Below are positions 32,597-44,053 of a stretch of DNA of 64,000 nucleotides, piece by piece (positions within the stretch are counted from its first letter, which is position 1; each line of letters begins with the position of its first letter). The position numbers were made by a program, and so were the translations under genes. Below the pieces are notes generated by a model. It did not search any database. It was not told the origin of the DNA and saw only the letters and a program-made list of their open reading frames with translations. Source of the DNA: Ostreococcus lucimarinus CCE9901 (Eukaryota > Chlorophyta > Mamiellophyceae > Mamiellales > Bathycoccaceae); contig NC_009362.1 of assembly GCF_000092065.1 (NCBI RefSeq), forward strand, positions 564,501-628,500, written 5' to 3'.

Positions 32597-34771
32597 ATGC
32601 GACGTCGCGCGTCGACGCGCGCGCGCGCGATGCTCTTCGCGCTCTTCGCTCTGACGTGCGCGACGCTCCCGCGCGCGTCCGACGCGCGAGAAGCGTGCGC
32701 GACGAACGTCACCGCGTTCAAGCGACTCGCCGATCTTCGCGCGTTTCGGAATCCCGCGCTCCGAGGCGCGTTCTGCGTCACGCGGCTGCGCGCGGACGGC
32801 GTCGCGGGATGCTCGAACGATGCCATCACGTCGGCGCCGCTGCTAAGGCTTCGACCCGACGGGAACGAGACGATCGAGCTGGACGGCGAGAGGGTGTTGG
32901 TGGCGACGCCGGCGGCGTGGCAAAATTTAATGCGGCAGGCGTTCGTCGCGAACGACGCGCGAAGCGAGGCGTTGCGAGGGCGGATTAAAGCGGTACTCGT
33001 GGAAGCGATCGCGCCCGAAAGCGAGGAGGAGCGAGAGTGGGCGCGAGGGTACGCGCCGGGACCGGCGCACGAAACCAACGTCACGGGAGGCTTCGTGGGC
33101 GGCGTCGACGCGATGGGGATGGATCTCAGAGGAGTGCCGATGATGTTGTTAGATCGCGAGAGCACGTTGTTGGCGAGGAAGCGATCGCTGGATAACGTGA
33201 TCGCGGCCGATGCTGGGAGGGAGAAGGATATGTGGCAGGTGCGAACGGATGAACGCATGAATGGATTGGGAAAGCAACCGACGCTTGCTCCTCCGACGTC
33301 GTTGACGTGCCTGAAGTCGGGATCGTGTTTGCCGATCGGTGGGTACAGCGTGGTCGCCACCGCGCCGCCGATGTGGGGGCGCACCGACGGGCCGCACGCG
33401 GGCAAGAGCGTGATTTTAGTCATCGCGCGATTGGACGCGAACGGGTTGTTTAGAGACGCGACGCCCGCGGTGAACGCGCGGATGACTGGCCTCGTCGCGT
33501 TAATGGCGGCCGCCAAGTCGACGCAAAAGATGTTCAAGGAGATGGACGCGGAAGACGTCGCCCATCCCGTGGCGTTTCTGGCGCTCAGTGGTGAAGATTT
33601 CGGTAAGCTCGGCTCTGAGCGAATCGCGCGCGAGATGCTCGCCTCCACCGAAACGTCGCAGCTTCCCGGTTTGGCTGGGAAGAAAATTCGCGCCATCATA
33701 GAACTTGGTCCGCTCGGTTTCTCTGAATCCTTCGTGGGCGAACGCGTGCCGACGATTTACGTCCACGGCGCGCACGAGGGGAAAATGTTGGAGCGGATTG
33801 AGAAAATCGCGAACACGTTTGAGTTTGAAGAGACGGCGGCGTTGGGTGTACCCCGGATTCTTGAGACCGCGGCGCCGACATTCGAAGCGCTCCTCGCGAA
33901 TGAGTACGAAACGGCGTATTTATCCGAGGATCCCGACGCTCCAATCGACGAGCTCAGTGGAACGACGTTGGACGCCGGTAGTTTTCGCGCCATCGACGCC
34001 GAGCGCATGGAAACTGTCGTGCACGTCATCGCGCGTCTCGTGCGCGCCCTCGCGACGAACGACAAAGTCGACGCCCCGCGCTTGGATGTCGAGGGAGGTA
34101 AGCTCGCGGTGAAAGAGCTCGCAAAGTGTCTCACGAATGAAAACTACGGTTTGGAGAGATGCGAACTCGGCAAGAAGTTTTTGTACGGCGAAGAAGCGAG
34201 CGCGCCCGGACTCGGGGAATCTTTCGTCGACCCAGTCGCCTTGCCGTCTCGTTACCCCGATGCACTGCAAGGACTCTCTCGCGATATGCAGTCGCACGAA
34301 GACAAGAACGCCCTGGCAAGATTCGTGTGGAATTATCTCGCCGACGCCACGTCGAACACGGTTTCGCCCAAGATGTGCGAAGGAGACGGTTCTTGCGCCG
34401 AAAACACCGTATGCGTCGGCCGCACGCCGATGAGCGTCGGTGAGTGTCATGCTGCGACGTCGAAGTATATGTTAGCGCTTTCGACGCGATTAGCTTTTGA
34501 TCGTTCGACGGGTCTTTGGATCGTGAACGAGCCCAAAGACCCGTTCGAGCGCGCGGCGCCGCTGTGGACGGAGAGCGACTGGTCGCCGGCGATCGGTGCC
34601 ACGCTCGTCGCCCCGGTGAAGTACAACTTCTTCACGAGCGTGGATGCTTTTCTTCTGTACGGTGTCATCTGCCTGATGCTCGTCGTGGCTGCGCAGTTTT
34701 GCTTCGATCGCGACAAGAAACGCGGCGGCGCTCGCGAGCGCGAAGCGCTTTTGCGAGGCGCTCAACCGTGA
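32597..34771 (+). CDS. NCSTN: Nicastrin (gamma-secretase subunit)
   Basis: A 724-residue single-pass protein, close to the 709 of the human protein. A signal peptide is visible after the second Met (MLFALFALTCATLPRASDA). The luminal domain has Cys pairs and the block SCLPIGGYSVVATAPPMWG, and the aminopeptidase-like fold segment MTGLVALMAAAKSTQ, followed by LALSGEDFGKLGSERIAREML, the position of the family's Glu and GS residues in human nicastrin. Near the C-terminus is one transmembrane helix (DAFLLYGVICLMLVVAAQF) and a short basic tail. Nicastrin is the substrate-gating subunit of gamma-secretase. Alternative in-frame starts are 32464 and 32630; 32597 gives a normal signal peptide. PEN-2 is encoded 18 kb away. 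Confidence 0.88.
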   Translation: MRRRASTRARAMLFALFALTCATLPRASDAREACATNVTAFKRLADLRAFRNPALRGAFCVTRLRADGVAGCSNDAITSAPLLRLRPDGNETIELDGERVLVATPAAWQNLMRQAFVANDARSEALRGRIKAVLVEAIAPESEEEREWARGYAPGPAHETNVTGGFVGGVDAMGMDLRGVPMMLLDRESTLLARKRSLDNVIAADAGREKDMWQVRTDERMNGLGKQPTLAPPTSLTCLKSGSCLPIGGYSVVATAPPMWGRTDGPHAGKSVILVIARLDANGLFRDATPAVNARMTGLVALMAAAKSTQKMFKEMDAEDVAHPVAFLALSGEDFGKLGSERIAREMLASTETSQLPGLAGKKIRAIIELGPLGFSESFVGERVPTIYVHGAHEGKMLERIEKIANTFEFEETAALGVPRILETAAPTFEALLANEYETAYLSEDPDAPIDELSGTTLDAGSFRAIDAERMETVVHVIARLVRALATNDKVDAPRLDVEGGKLAVKELAKCLTNENYGLERCELGKKFLYGEEASAPGLGESFVDPVALPSRYPDALQGLSRDMQSHEDKNALARFVWNYLADATSNTVSPKMCEGDGSCAENTVCVGRTPMSVGECHAATSKYMLALSTRLAFDRSTGLWIVNEPKDPFERAAPLWTESDWSPAIGATLVAPVKYNFFTSVDAFLLYGVICLMLVVAAQFCFDRDKKRGGAREREALLRGAQP

Positions 34772-34816
34772 CGCGCGGCGCGAACAGAAAACGCGTGTAA
34801 TATTAGTAGTTGACAA

Positions 34817-35650
34817 TTAAAACGACCACTGAAACGAAACATCCGCGACGTCATCGACGATGCCAACCTTTTCAAATCTCCCCGCGCTCTCCCACGCCTC
34901 GAGACCCCCTCGGACTTCGTCGTACGTCTTCGCGCCGTCCGGGTCGCGCTTGACCGCCTCGTACATCCGACGCAAATTCGCCCCACCGAGCGCCGCGCCC
35001 TCGCTCCAACCGAAGTACTTTGGCAACAAAAAATCACAAAAAATCAGCGTCGGAAACAGCGCGGCGTCCGCCGCGCTCTTCGTCTCGCCCGCGACGTAAT
35101 CGCCGTCCTCGCGTCCGCAAATCTCGTCCAGTATCCGCAACTGCCTCGCGATCTCCGCCAACTGCGTCGCGCGCGTCGCTCGGTCCATCGGCCCTCGATA
35201 CATCGCCCCCTGTATCGGCACCAAGTACTGATCGTGCGTTCGCGTCGCCAGCGCCCCGTTCGTCCGTCCCTCGATCGTCTTCGGCGTCGCCAGTCTCCGC
35301 GCCCCCTCGCTCGCCGCGTCCATCAGGTACGCGTTGATCACCTCGCTCTCCGGCACGCGCAGCCCGTTCGCCGCGACGAGCGTCGGCATCTTGAGCTGCG
35401 GATTAATCTCCGCGTACGCCGCGGACTTGATCCCGCCGTCCGCGAACGCGTCGTTCGGATTCGTCAACACGAGGTCGTCGTACAGCCCGAGCCAGCGCGC
35501 GAGCAATCGACACCGCGCGCCGTTGTTCGACACCGGGACGTCGTACAGCGTGCCGAGCGCGCGCGGGCGAAGCGTTGCCGCGCGCTGCGGCGTCGCGCGG
35601 CGCGCGCGCGCGCGCGCGGGCGCGGGCGCGGCGCGAGGCAACGTCGACAT
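34817..35650 (-). CDS. Glutathione S-transferase-like protein, probably plastid-targeted
   Basis: A 277-residue protein from the ATG at 35650, which begins with a 35-residue Arg/Ala/Pro-rich presequence. The thioredoxin-like N-domain starts LYDVPVSNNGARCRLLARWL (Ser in SNNG is the candidate catalytic residue), then INPQLKMPTLVA (cis-Pro loop) and VPESEVINAYL (the E-S glutathione-binding pair). The all-helical C-domain follows (QLRILDEICG; VAGETKSAADAALFPTLIF). The family class (lambda, zeta or DHAR-like) cannot be told; the CxxC or CPF/A motif of DHAR and lambda GSTs is absent. The open frame extends to 35806, but the extension overlaps the helicase leader. It converges with nicastrin with a 45 bp gap. 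Confidence 0.8.
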   Translation of the reverse strand: MSTLPRAAPAPARARARRATPQRAATLRPRALGTLYDVPVSNNGARCRLLARWLGLYDDLVLTNPNDAFADGGIKSAAYAEINPQLKMPTLVAANGLRVPESEVINAYLMDAASEGARRLATPKTIEGRTNGALATRTHDQYLVPIQGAMYRGPMDRATRATQLAEIARQLRILDEICGREDGDYVAGETKSAADAALFPTLIFCDFLLPKYFGWSEGAALGGANLRRMYEAVKRDPDGAKTYDEVRGGLEAWESAGRFEKVGIVDDVADVSFQWSF

Positions 35651-35835
35651 GACGAAGACGCGTCGCACACTGACGCGCGGCGCGCGCGCGCGACGCGTCG
35701 AAGGGCCGATCGGACGGCGCGCGCGGCGCCGACGCGTTCGTGGACGCGAACGCGCGAGAAACGGGACGCGCGAGGGCGCGAGGGCGACGCGAGACGGTCG
35801 GGACATCGCCGCCGCCGCCGCGAGCCGAAAGCGCG

Positions 35836-37218
35836 ATGAGCGACGAGAAACGCGCGAAGAAGGAAAAGAAGGCGAAGAAGGCGAAGAAGGAGAAGAAAGA
35901 AAAACGATCGTCGCGCGACGGCGCGGTCGAGGGCGGCGAGGCGAAGCGGGCGAAGAGGGAAGCGAGGACGGAGGGGGAGACGGCGGACGCGGACGCGAAC
36001 GCGAAGCGCGCGAGGTTCGCGTCGTTCGCGGAGACGCCGTTCGACGAGGCGATCGTCGCGCGGTTGTCGAGCGCGTTTCCGTCGCCGAGTCCGATTCAGG
36101 CGGCGGCGTGGCCGGCGGCGTGCGCGGGGAAGGATGTCGTCGCCGTCGCGAAGACGGGGAGCGGGAAGACGTTGGCGTTTCTGTTGCCGATGTTTCACGG
36201 TATGAAGCGACACGGTGGCGTGGAGGGACTCGTCGTCGCCCCGACGCGGGAATTGGCGATACAGATTCAAGCCGAAGCGGAGAAGTTCGGCGCGGCGCAT
36301 GGGTTTCAAAGCGTCGTGGTGTACGGCGGCGCGAGCGCGTACGAGCAAAAGAACGCGTTGCGAACGAAAAAGCCGTGCCTCGTCATCGGCACGCCGGGGC
36401 GATTGACGGACTTGATGAGTCAAGAGGGGGTGCTTTCGCTCGCCGAGCTTTCGGTGATCGTGCTGGATGAGGCGGATAGGATGTTAGATATGGGGTTTGA
36501 GCCGCAGATTAAGCAAATCTTCGGCGCGACGCCGACGAAGCGGCAGACGCTCTTGTTTTCGGCGACGTGGCCGAAATCCGTGCGTAAGCTCGCGGCGGGG
36601 TATTTAAATCAAGATAAATCGTGCGTCGAAGAGATTTTCATCGGCGAAGGCGCGTCGGACGGCGAACTGGCGGCGAACAAGGCTATCACGCAACGCTTCA
36701 TCGAGGCGAGAGACCACGAAAAAGACGAGCACTTGTACAATCTCATTTGCGAGTTTCCAGACGAGTCTCGCGTCGTCGTGTTCGCGAATACCAAGCGTCG
36801 CGTCGAAAATCTGGCGAAAACGTTCGCCGCGGAAGGTTTCGGCACCGTCTCCGTGCACGGCGATAAATCTCAAGCCGACCGCGAGGCGTCTCTGCGCAAA
36901 TTCGTCGAAAACAAGGCGCCGCTCATGATGGCCACCGACGTCGCCGCGCGCGGTTTAGACATCAAGGGCGTCACCCACGTCATCAATTACGACATGGCGC
37001 GCGACGTTGAGAGTTACGTCCACAGAATCGGTCGAACCGGCCGCGCCGGCGAACTCGGCGCCGCCGTCACGTTTTGGAACGTCGATTACGACAAGCCCTG
37101 CACCCCGGCGCTGTGCAAAATCGCTCGAGACGCCGGTCAGGCTGTCCCAGATTGGCTCGCCAAGTACGAAAAAATCAAAGAGTCTAAGCAATGGCGCGTC
37201 AAGGACGCTCATTTGTGA
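35836..37218 (+). CDS. DEAD-box ATP-dependent RNA helicase (DBP3/DDX5 type)
   Basis: A 460-residue protein with a Lys-rich N-terminus (about 60 residues, nucleolar-type). All motifs are intact: Q motif PSPIQAAAW, motif I AKTGSGKT, Ia APTRELA, Ib TPGR, II DEAD, III SAT, IV VVFANT, V ATDVAARGLD and VI HRIGRTGR. The length, the Lys/Glu-rich head and the sequence after motif VI (FWNVDYDKPCTPALCKIARD) suggest a Dbp3-like role in pre-rRNA processing, which is inference. It is divergent from the GST gene with 185 bp between starts. Confidence 0.92.
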   Translation: MSDEKRAKKEKKAKKAKKEKKEKRSSRDGAVEGGEAKRAKREARTEGETADADANAKRARFASFAETPFDEAIVARLSSAFPSPSPIQAAAWPAACAGKDVVAVAKTGSGKTLAFLLPMFHGMKRHGGVEGLVVAPTRELAIQIQAEAEKFGAAHGFQSVVVYGGASAYEQKNALRTKKPCLVIGTPGRLTDLMSQEGVLSLAELSVIVLDEADRMLDMGFEPQIKQIFGATPTKRQTLLFSATWPKSVRKLAAGYLNQDKSCVEEIFIGEGASDGELAANKAITQRFIEARDHEKDEHLYNLICEFPDESRVVVFANTKRRVENLAKTFAAEGFGTVSVHGDKSQADREASLRKFVENKAPLMMATDVAARGLDIKGVTHVINYDMARDVESYVHRIGRTGRAGELGAAVTFWNVDYDKPCTPALCKIARDAGQAVPDWLAKYEKIKESKQWRVKDAHL

Positions 37219-37395
37219 TGCACGCGCACACGCTCGTGACGCGTCCTCTGATGTCGTCGTCGTCCGCGTTGTAATAGAATTCAAATTTTTTTTTCAAAAT
37301 TTTCAGCTGTCAGCCACCGATGCTTCGCTCGCGCCGCACACTCCCTCGCGCGTCGCGCCGCATCGCGCGCACCGCGCGGCGCGCGCTCGTCCGCC

Positions 37396-39111
37396 ATGCC
37401 CGCGGCGACGCACGACCGCGCTTTGGCGTCCATGGTGAACGAACGCTTCAAACTCCACGGTTTGTCCCTGATGGGTGACGCCATGCGCGCCGTCTTAAAA
37501 CACGTCGCGCACGTCGCGCCCGCGACGAGCGAGCGCGAAGCGGTGGACCAGGTGTTGAAAACGCTATCGCGCACGGAACTGTCCAGCGGTGTGCTGCAAA
37601 AAGCGACGATTGAATCGGCGATCGAGAGAGGATTGGCGGAAGGGACGATCGAGGCGGTCGAGCGCGGCGCGCGAGAGATGGACGTCGACGGCGGCGAAGA
37701 CGACGAGGGCGAAGCGATGACGGAGACGGCGGCGGCGATGGTGCACAGCGATGGTTTGACGATATGTGACGCGTTTAAGACGAAAAGATACGCGTATGAT
37801 TCGCAGCGACGGATGTTTGATGAGGCGAGCAAGACGGCGAAGATTGAGAGCGCCGCCGAGTCGAAAATCGACTTGTATAGGGATCGGTTCTTGTTGTTGC
37901 AGCAGCGCTTGTCGCGGTCAAGGCAGTTCGCGAAGCCGACGTTGCAGACGTCCTCGACCGAGGGCATCGCGGAGTTGACGTCGATTCAGTCGTTGTTAGG
38001 GGTGAGCAAGGAGACGAAGTTTATCATGGGATGTTTGAGTCAATTGGAGGACGAACGGTTTTACATGGAGGATTTGACGGGGACGGTGCGAGTTGATTTG
38101 ACGGCGTGCGAGCGCAGCGCGGGGTTGTTCACGGAGAATTGCATCGTGATCGCGCAGGGTGAGGTGCGACCGGACGGGGTGTTTGAGGTCATGGCGTTGA
38201 CGTTTCCCCCGGCGGAGACGCGAGCGGCGACGAGAAACGCGACGAACGCTTTGGATTTCTTCGGCGCGGGGCACATCTTGCGACCGAACGAGCTGGAGGA
38301 GCTCGAAGAGAAGGAACTTGAACGCGTCGGTGAGAGGTTTATCGTGTTGTCGGACGTTTGGCTCGACCAACCACGCACTTTTGATAGATTGGCAAAAATG
38401 TTTGACGCGTTTGACTCGCAAGAGGAAGACGTGCCGGGATTGATTGTCTTCATGGGAGATTTCACATCGAAACCGTTCGGCCCGACGCACTACGACTTTC
38501 GCGCGTATACCGAAGGCTTTGACAAACTCGCGGAGTTGCTGGAGGAATATCCGCGCTTGCGACAGGAAAGTCGGTTCGTCTTCATCCCTGGTCCGGGCGA
38601 TCCCGGTTTGAACGCCGCGCTTCCGCGCCCGGGATTGCAATCATCCGTCATCGGTTCTCTGCTGGAGAAGGTTCCGCGCGCGCAATTCGCGAGTAACCCG
38701 GCAAAAATTAGATACTTTTCGCAAGATCTCGTGTTCTTTCGCGACGACTTGCAGGCGAAGATGCGCAGAAACTGTTTGATGCCGCCCGACGACGATAAAC
38801 TGCCGGAAATCGCGCCCGGCGACGAGTGGGCGAACCGCCCGGTGTTCAAGCATCTCGCGGCTACCATGGTGCAGCAGGCGCACTTATGCCCGTTACCGAT
38901 CACACAAAGCCCGATTTATTGGGAATACGACCACTCGTTGTGGTTGTATCCGGCGCCAAACTGTATTTTCTTAGGCGATCGAACCGAGCAACAATCGCTG
39001 GCCAACTTTGAGGAGACTTCGCTCGCGAATCCCGGATGCTTTTCCGACGACGGGTCGTTCTTGCTGTACATCCCCGCCACGGGTGAGTGTTCGTTCTCAG
39101 CCGTGCCGTGA
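37396..39111 (+). CDS. POLE2: DNA polymerase epsilon subunit 2 (Dpb2/POLE2)
   Basis: A 571-residue protein. The N-terminal domain starts MVNERFKLHGLSLMGDAMRA, typical of the family's AAA-lid-like module. The OB-fold follows (FYMEDLTGTVRVDLTACER; ENCIVIAQGEVRPDGVFEVMAL), and the inactive calcineurin-like phosphoesterase domain contains IVFMGDFTSKPFG and RFVFIPGPGDPG. The C-terminus includes YDHSLWLYPAPNCIFLGDR. The subunit stabilises Pol epsilon and links it to the GINS-containing replisome. It reads as one uninterrupted exon. It follows the helicase at 177 bp and converges with ADAT1 (64 bp). Confidence 0.93.
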   Translation: MPAATHDRALASMVNERFKLHGLSLMGDAMRAVLKHVAHVAPATSEREAVDQVLKTLSRTELSSGVLQKATIESAIERGLAEGTIEAVERGAREMDVDGGEDDEGEAMTETAAAMVHSDGLTICDAFKTKRYAYDSQRRMFDEASKTAKIESAAESKIDLYRDRFLLLQQRLSRSRQFAKPTLQTSSTEGIAELTSIQSLLGVSKETKFIMGCLSQLEDERFYMEDLTGTVRVDLTACERSAGLFTENCIVIAQGEVRPDGVFEVMALTFPPAETRAATRNATNALDFFGAGHILRPNELEELEEKELERVGERFIVLSDVWLDQPRTFDRLAKMFDAFDSQEEDVPGLIVFMGDFTSKPFGPTHYDFRAYTEGFDKLAELLEEYPRLRQESRFVFIPGPGDPGLNAALPRPGLQSSVIGSLLEKVPRAQFASNPAKIRYFSQDLVFFRDDLQAKMRRNCLMPPDDDKLPEIAPGDEWANRPVFKHLAATMVQQAHLCPLPITQSPIYWEYDHSLWLYPAPNCIFLGDRTEQQSLANFEETSLANPGCFSDDGSFLLYIPATGECSFSAVP

Positions 39112-39175
39112 GAGACTAGTCGTTGTTTGTAATTCTCAAGGAGTGCTAATAACTAAAAGCTGTCTACAGTATCAC

Positions 39176-40495
39176 CTAATTCCGCGACGCGGTTCGCTTA
39201 TACCCGGACCAGCGCTTTGACTTTTTCTCGTGCCATCCGTCAAAGCCTCGTCGTGGCTCGAACATTTTTGGGTGCTCGAATAACTCTGTCTTTGCGGCGT
39301 CGTATTTTTCGTCGGCTTCGCGCTTCGCGCGCGCGTACGCCTCAAGCGTAAACGTCGGCGAATCCCCGACGTCTTCGCCGAGCAGACTTAAATACAACTC
39401 GTACAGCGCCGCCTTGGACGTCGAAGGCGCGCTCGCGTCTTCGTGAAGAAACGTCCCCGTTTTCCCGTTCAACGCCTCCGCCGCGTCGTCGCCGTCGCAC
39501 CATATCATCGCGAACGGGTTTTCAAACACTGCCCCCTCTTCCACGTCCATCGGTACGTCGTCGAACACCACGGCGGTTTCCATCAACGCGGGATGCGTCG
39601 TCGCGAAGCCGCCGCACGACGAGCGAAACCCATCCACGCGACAACACATCGCTCGACACAAGTGCGGCTCGGAAAACTTTCGTCCGATAGTAATCGTCTC
39701 CACGTACAAAGGTTCGCGCATGAACCGTCGCAGCAGCGCGCCTTGATACCCGACCACGTTCCACACGCACAACTTGTCGCTACACGTCAACGCCTCGTCG
39801 CCGTCTCCGCGCGCCGGCGCCGTCCCCGCCGCGAGCTCCCCGCGCGTCACCATATCGCGCAAGACCTCAGGGACGTCTTCGTCTTTGCTCGCCTTGATGA
39901 CTTTGACGCACAGCGCCACCTGCCCCGCATCCGTCGCCGATCGACTCAACGTCTCGTGCGGTTCGCTCGGCGCGTTCGCCGTCCCGAGCTCGTCCCGTCG
40001 TTTCGTCGACCGTCCTTTCGCCCACCGCCGCACGCACGCGTTTCCGCACGGCGCCGAACTGACGTATAAATGTAAGCTCAGGCCATCCTTAACCTTGACG
40101 TCGCCTTCGCGCGTCCGCACGACGACATCGCCGTCGTTCGCGTCGCCGCCGCGAAGCGCCGCGCGCGCGTCCCGCAGCAAAAACTTCTTCAACCCTCGCC
40201 GCGCCAGCACCTCCGCGTGGCAGTCCACGAGCGCGCGTCCGGTGGTGCACGCGTACCGTCCCAGTGTTTTCGTGCCGACGCCGAGCGACAGGACGCGCAG
40301 GGAATCGCGCGCGTCGTCGCGTAAGATGAAGGCGGCGAGCACGGTGCGCACGGGAAACTCAGCGACGTCGACGCCGCACGACGCGCGCTGCGCGGCGTAG
40401 GCATCGATGGCGCATCGCGCGATGCGGTCCGCGAGCGCGCACGTCCCCGCGCGAGGCTTTTCGGCCAGGCGCGTGCGTTTGGGCGGCGGGGCCAT
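39176..40495 (-). CDS. TAD1: tRNA-specific adenosine deaminase TAD1/ADAT1 (A37)
   Basis: A 439-residue protein of the adenosine deaminase (editase) family. The zinc site is complete: HAE in VDCHAEVLARRGL, Cys of SSAPCGNACVRRW, and Cys of LTCSDKLCVWNV. The substrate loop and inositol-phosphate region (LSLHLYVSSAPCG; FMREPLYVETITIGRKFSE; HLCRAMCCRVDGF) are recognisable. ADAT1 converts A37 to inosine in eukaryotic tRNA-Ala. The C-terminal 60 residues (YARAKREADEKYDAAKTELF and onward) are helical and Lys-rich. The start is 71 bp upstream of the stop of the PDI gene on the same strand. Confidence 0.9.
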   Translation of the reverse strand: MAPPPKRTRLAEKPRAGTCALADRIARCAIDAYAAQRASCGVDVAEFPVRTVLAAFILRDDARDSLRVLSLGVGTKTLGRYACTTGRALVDCHAEVLARRGLKKFLLRDARAALRGGDANDGDVVVRTREGDVKVKDGLSLHLYVSSAPCGNACVRRWAKGRSTKRRDELGTANAPSEPHETLSRSATDAGQVALCVKVIKASKDEDVPEVLRDMVTRGELAAGTAPARGDGDEALTCSDKLCVWNVVGYQGALLRRFMREPLYVETITIGRKFSEPHLCRAMCCRVDGFRSSCGGFATTHPALMETAVVFDDVPMDVEEGAVFENPFAMIWCDGDDAAEALNGKTGTFLHEDASAPSTSKAALYELYLSLLGEDVGDSPTFTLEAYARAKREADEKYDAAKTELFEHPKMFEPRRGFDGWHEKKSKRWSGYKRTASRN

Positions 40496-40566
40496 TGTGG
40501 CGCGCGACGGTTGGCGCTCGGCGACGAAGGCGCGCGGCGAGACGAGCGTGATTATTAAATCGTCGG

Positions 40567-42189
40567 TTAACCTTGCTTGCCGAGCTCGAGCTTGCGGCGC
40601 ACGAGGGCGAGTGAGTTGAACAAAACGCCGTCGGCGATGCCCATGACGGAGTACACGCCGCCGATGATGGCCATGAGACTGGTGATGAATGAGTAAAACG
40701 CCATCTTTTCCTCGGAGACGACGATTTGCATCGGGCTCGGTTGGTAATGAAACTTTGCCTTTGGAAGCGGTTCGTGCACGGCGTGAGAGTGCTGGGTGTA
40801 CTCGTACACGCTGAACGGAAGGGTGTATCGCCCGCGCGGAGTGATGGTCGTGAGGACGGTTTGTAAATAGTGCTCGTGAGAGACGTGCGCGGCGTTGGAG
40901 ACGAAGCGCTCGCTCGCGAGTCTGTCGTGCCAGTCGCCCGCTTTTTCTCCGGCGTGAAACTTTTCCAGGTAACGTCTACGTTCGTCGCTGAGTTGATGTC
41001 CAAAGTAAAAGTGGTTGACGACGTGCGTCATGTTCATCGTTTCACCGTGGAACGAGTGATCCGGAGAGGACGCGCTGATCCACAAGTGCCCGGGAACTTT
41101 CTTCACGAGCACGAAACCGGTGATGGCGCACCCCGGGCCGATGATGCGCTTTTGCATATCGACGCTCGCCGGAAGCCGAAGCTTCATGTTTTCCTCCTGC
41201 GCCGCCTCTATGCTCGACTCACCCACCGGCTCCGGCGGTGGCACGAGCGTGTCCACAAACTGCGTCAGCCCATCCACCGTGCGCGGACCCTTGTAAAACG
41301 CGTGCTCGCGCTTGCCCTCGTGCATCAAAATGTCGGTGCCGTGAGTGAAAATGCGAATCGTGGGGTATCCCGTCACGACTTGCGCCATGCAAAACTTTTC
41401 GTGCACCACGCAATCAATCTTCGTGAACAGCACGCGCGACTTCGTCCCGGGCGGGTACTTTTCGTGCACCGCGAGCCCCGCGGCTTCGTACACGGGCTCG
41501 AGCCTCTGACACCACGGACACCACGGCGCGTAGAAATTCACCAACACCACCGCGTGCGTCGGATCCTTCACCATCGCTTGCAGTTCGTCCAGATCCGCGA
41601 TCTCGTACACCACGTGCGCGTGCCCATCCGCGGGCCTATTCGACTCCTGCAGCACCTTGAGCGCCTCCTTGTGCCGCGCCACCCTCTCCTCGGCGCGCGT
41701 CGTCTCCTCGTCGCTCGCCTTGAGCACCTCGTCCACCGCTCGGTCCCACTGCAGCGGCCCGATCGCTCGCATGTCCGCGTCGATCGCCCGCTTAAACACC
41801 GTCTTCGTGAGATTGAACCGATTCAATCCCAGGGCGTCGCCGACGTCCACGCTCGCGAACTCGCACGACAGCGCGGGAAACGAAAGATTAAAGTTGATTC
41901 GCAGCAATTCCCCATCCACGCTCCGATCCACCACCACCTTGGTGTCGAACGAGCTCGACGAGTAACTCCGCAGTTCGCTGAGCAACAGAAACGTCATCAA
42001 CACCGCGGCGAAGATGGATATCACGCTCCCGCTCACCGTGCCCTCCGTCATGTCGCGCGGGAGTTTGCGATAAAAGTCTACGCTTCGAAACGCGCGTCCG
42101 AGCCTCGTGGGGGCGTGCGCGCCGCCGAACGGGGCCCCGTGCGGGGCGCCGAAGGCGCCACCGCCGCGCACCGCCGTCGGGCGCTGCAT
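40567..42189 (-). CDS. ERGIC-type protein disulfide isomerase (PDI fused to ERV/ERGIC domains)
   Basis: A 540-residue protein. The N-terminal ERGIC-N domain begins FRSVDFYRKLPRDMTEGTVS and contains one transmembrane helix (SVISIFAAVLMTFLLLSELR). A thioredoxin domain (about 205-320) has the active site FYAPWCPWCQRLEP. The C-terminal COPII-coated ERV domain spans about 350-510 with HVVNHFYFGHQLSDERRR and a second transmembrane helix (FYSFITSLMAIIGGVYSVMG). This combination, ERGIC plus PDI, is found in plant PDIL5-3/5-4 and in algae. It would act in the early secretory pathway, the CPWC pair facing the lumen. It is divergent from alpha-tubulin with a 317 bp gap. Confidence 0.93.
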   Translation of the reverse strand: MQRPTAVRGGGAFGAPHGAPFGGAHAPTRLGRAFRSVDFYRKLPRDMTEGTVSGSVISIFAAVLMTFLLLSELRSYSSSSFDTKVVVDRSVDGELLRINFNLSFPALSCEFASVDVGDALGLNRFNLTKTVFKRAIDADMRAIGPLQWDRAVDEVLKASDEETTRAEERVARHKEALKVLQESNRPADGHAHVVYEIADLDELQAMVKDPTHAVVLVNFYAPWCPWCQRLEPVYEAAGLAVHEKYPPGTKSRVLFTKIDCVVHEKFCMAQVVTGYPTIRIFTHGTDILMHEGKREHAFYKGPRTVDGLTQFVDTLVPPPEPVGESSIEAAQEENMKLRLPASVDMQKRIIGPGCAITGFVLVKKVPGHLWISASSPDHSFHGETMNMTHVVNHFYFGHQLSDERRRYLEKFHAGEKAGDWHDRLASERFVSNAAHVSHEHYLQTVLTTITPRGRYTLPFSVYEYTQHSHAVHEPLPKAKFHYQPSPMQIVVSEEKMAFYSFITSLMAIIGGVYSVMGIADGVLFNSLALVRRKLELGKQG

Positions 42190-42506
42190 CGGACGCGTCG
42201 CGAAGTGTCCGCGCGCCGCCGCGCGTCCGAATCTTCATCGTCCACGATCCTCGCGTCGACGGGACGGGTCGCGACTCAAGCGTAGGGGTACTCTGCATAT
42301 ATTACACAAAAAAACGCCGTGTGTGGTAAAAAACGACCCCGCGCGCGTCAACGCGACGGTTCGCGTCCGGCGCGCGTCCGCCATTCTCCGGCGCGCCATC
42401 GCAGCGACCTCATCTCGCTCGACGCCCGCTCGATCGACCGCATCGCGCCGACCGCATCGCGCGACTTCCAGCGTTCCAACGACTTTGAATTCTTCGCCGA
42501 GACGAC
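42190..42506. other. Divergent promoter region between PDI and alpha-tubulin
   Basis: This 317 bp region contains a short AT-richer patch near 42292-42315 (ACACAAAAAAACGCC). No TATA box or repeat is convincing. It should hold the promoters of both genes. Confidence 0.5.
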
Positions 42507-44053
<1,547 letters not shown>

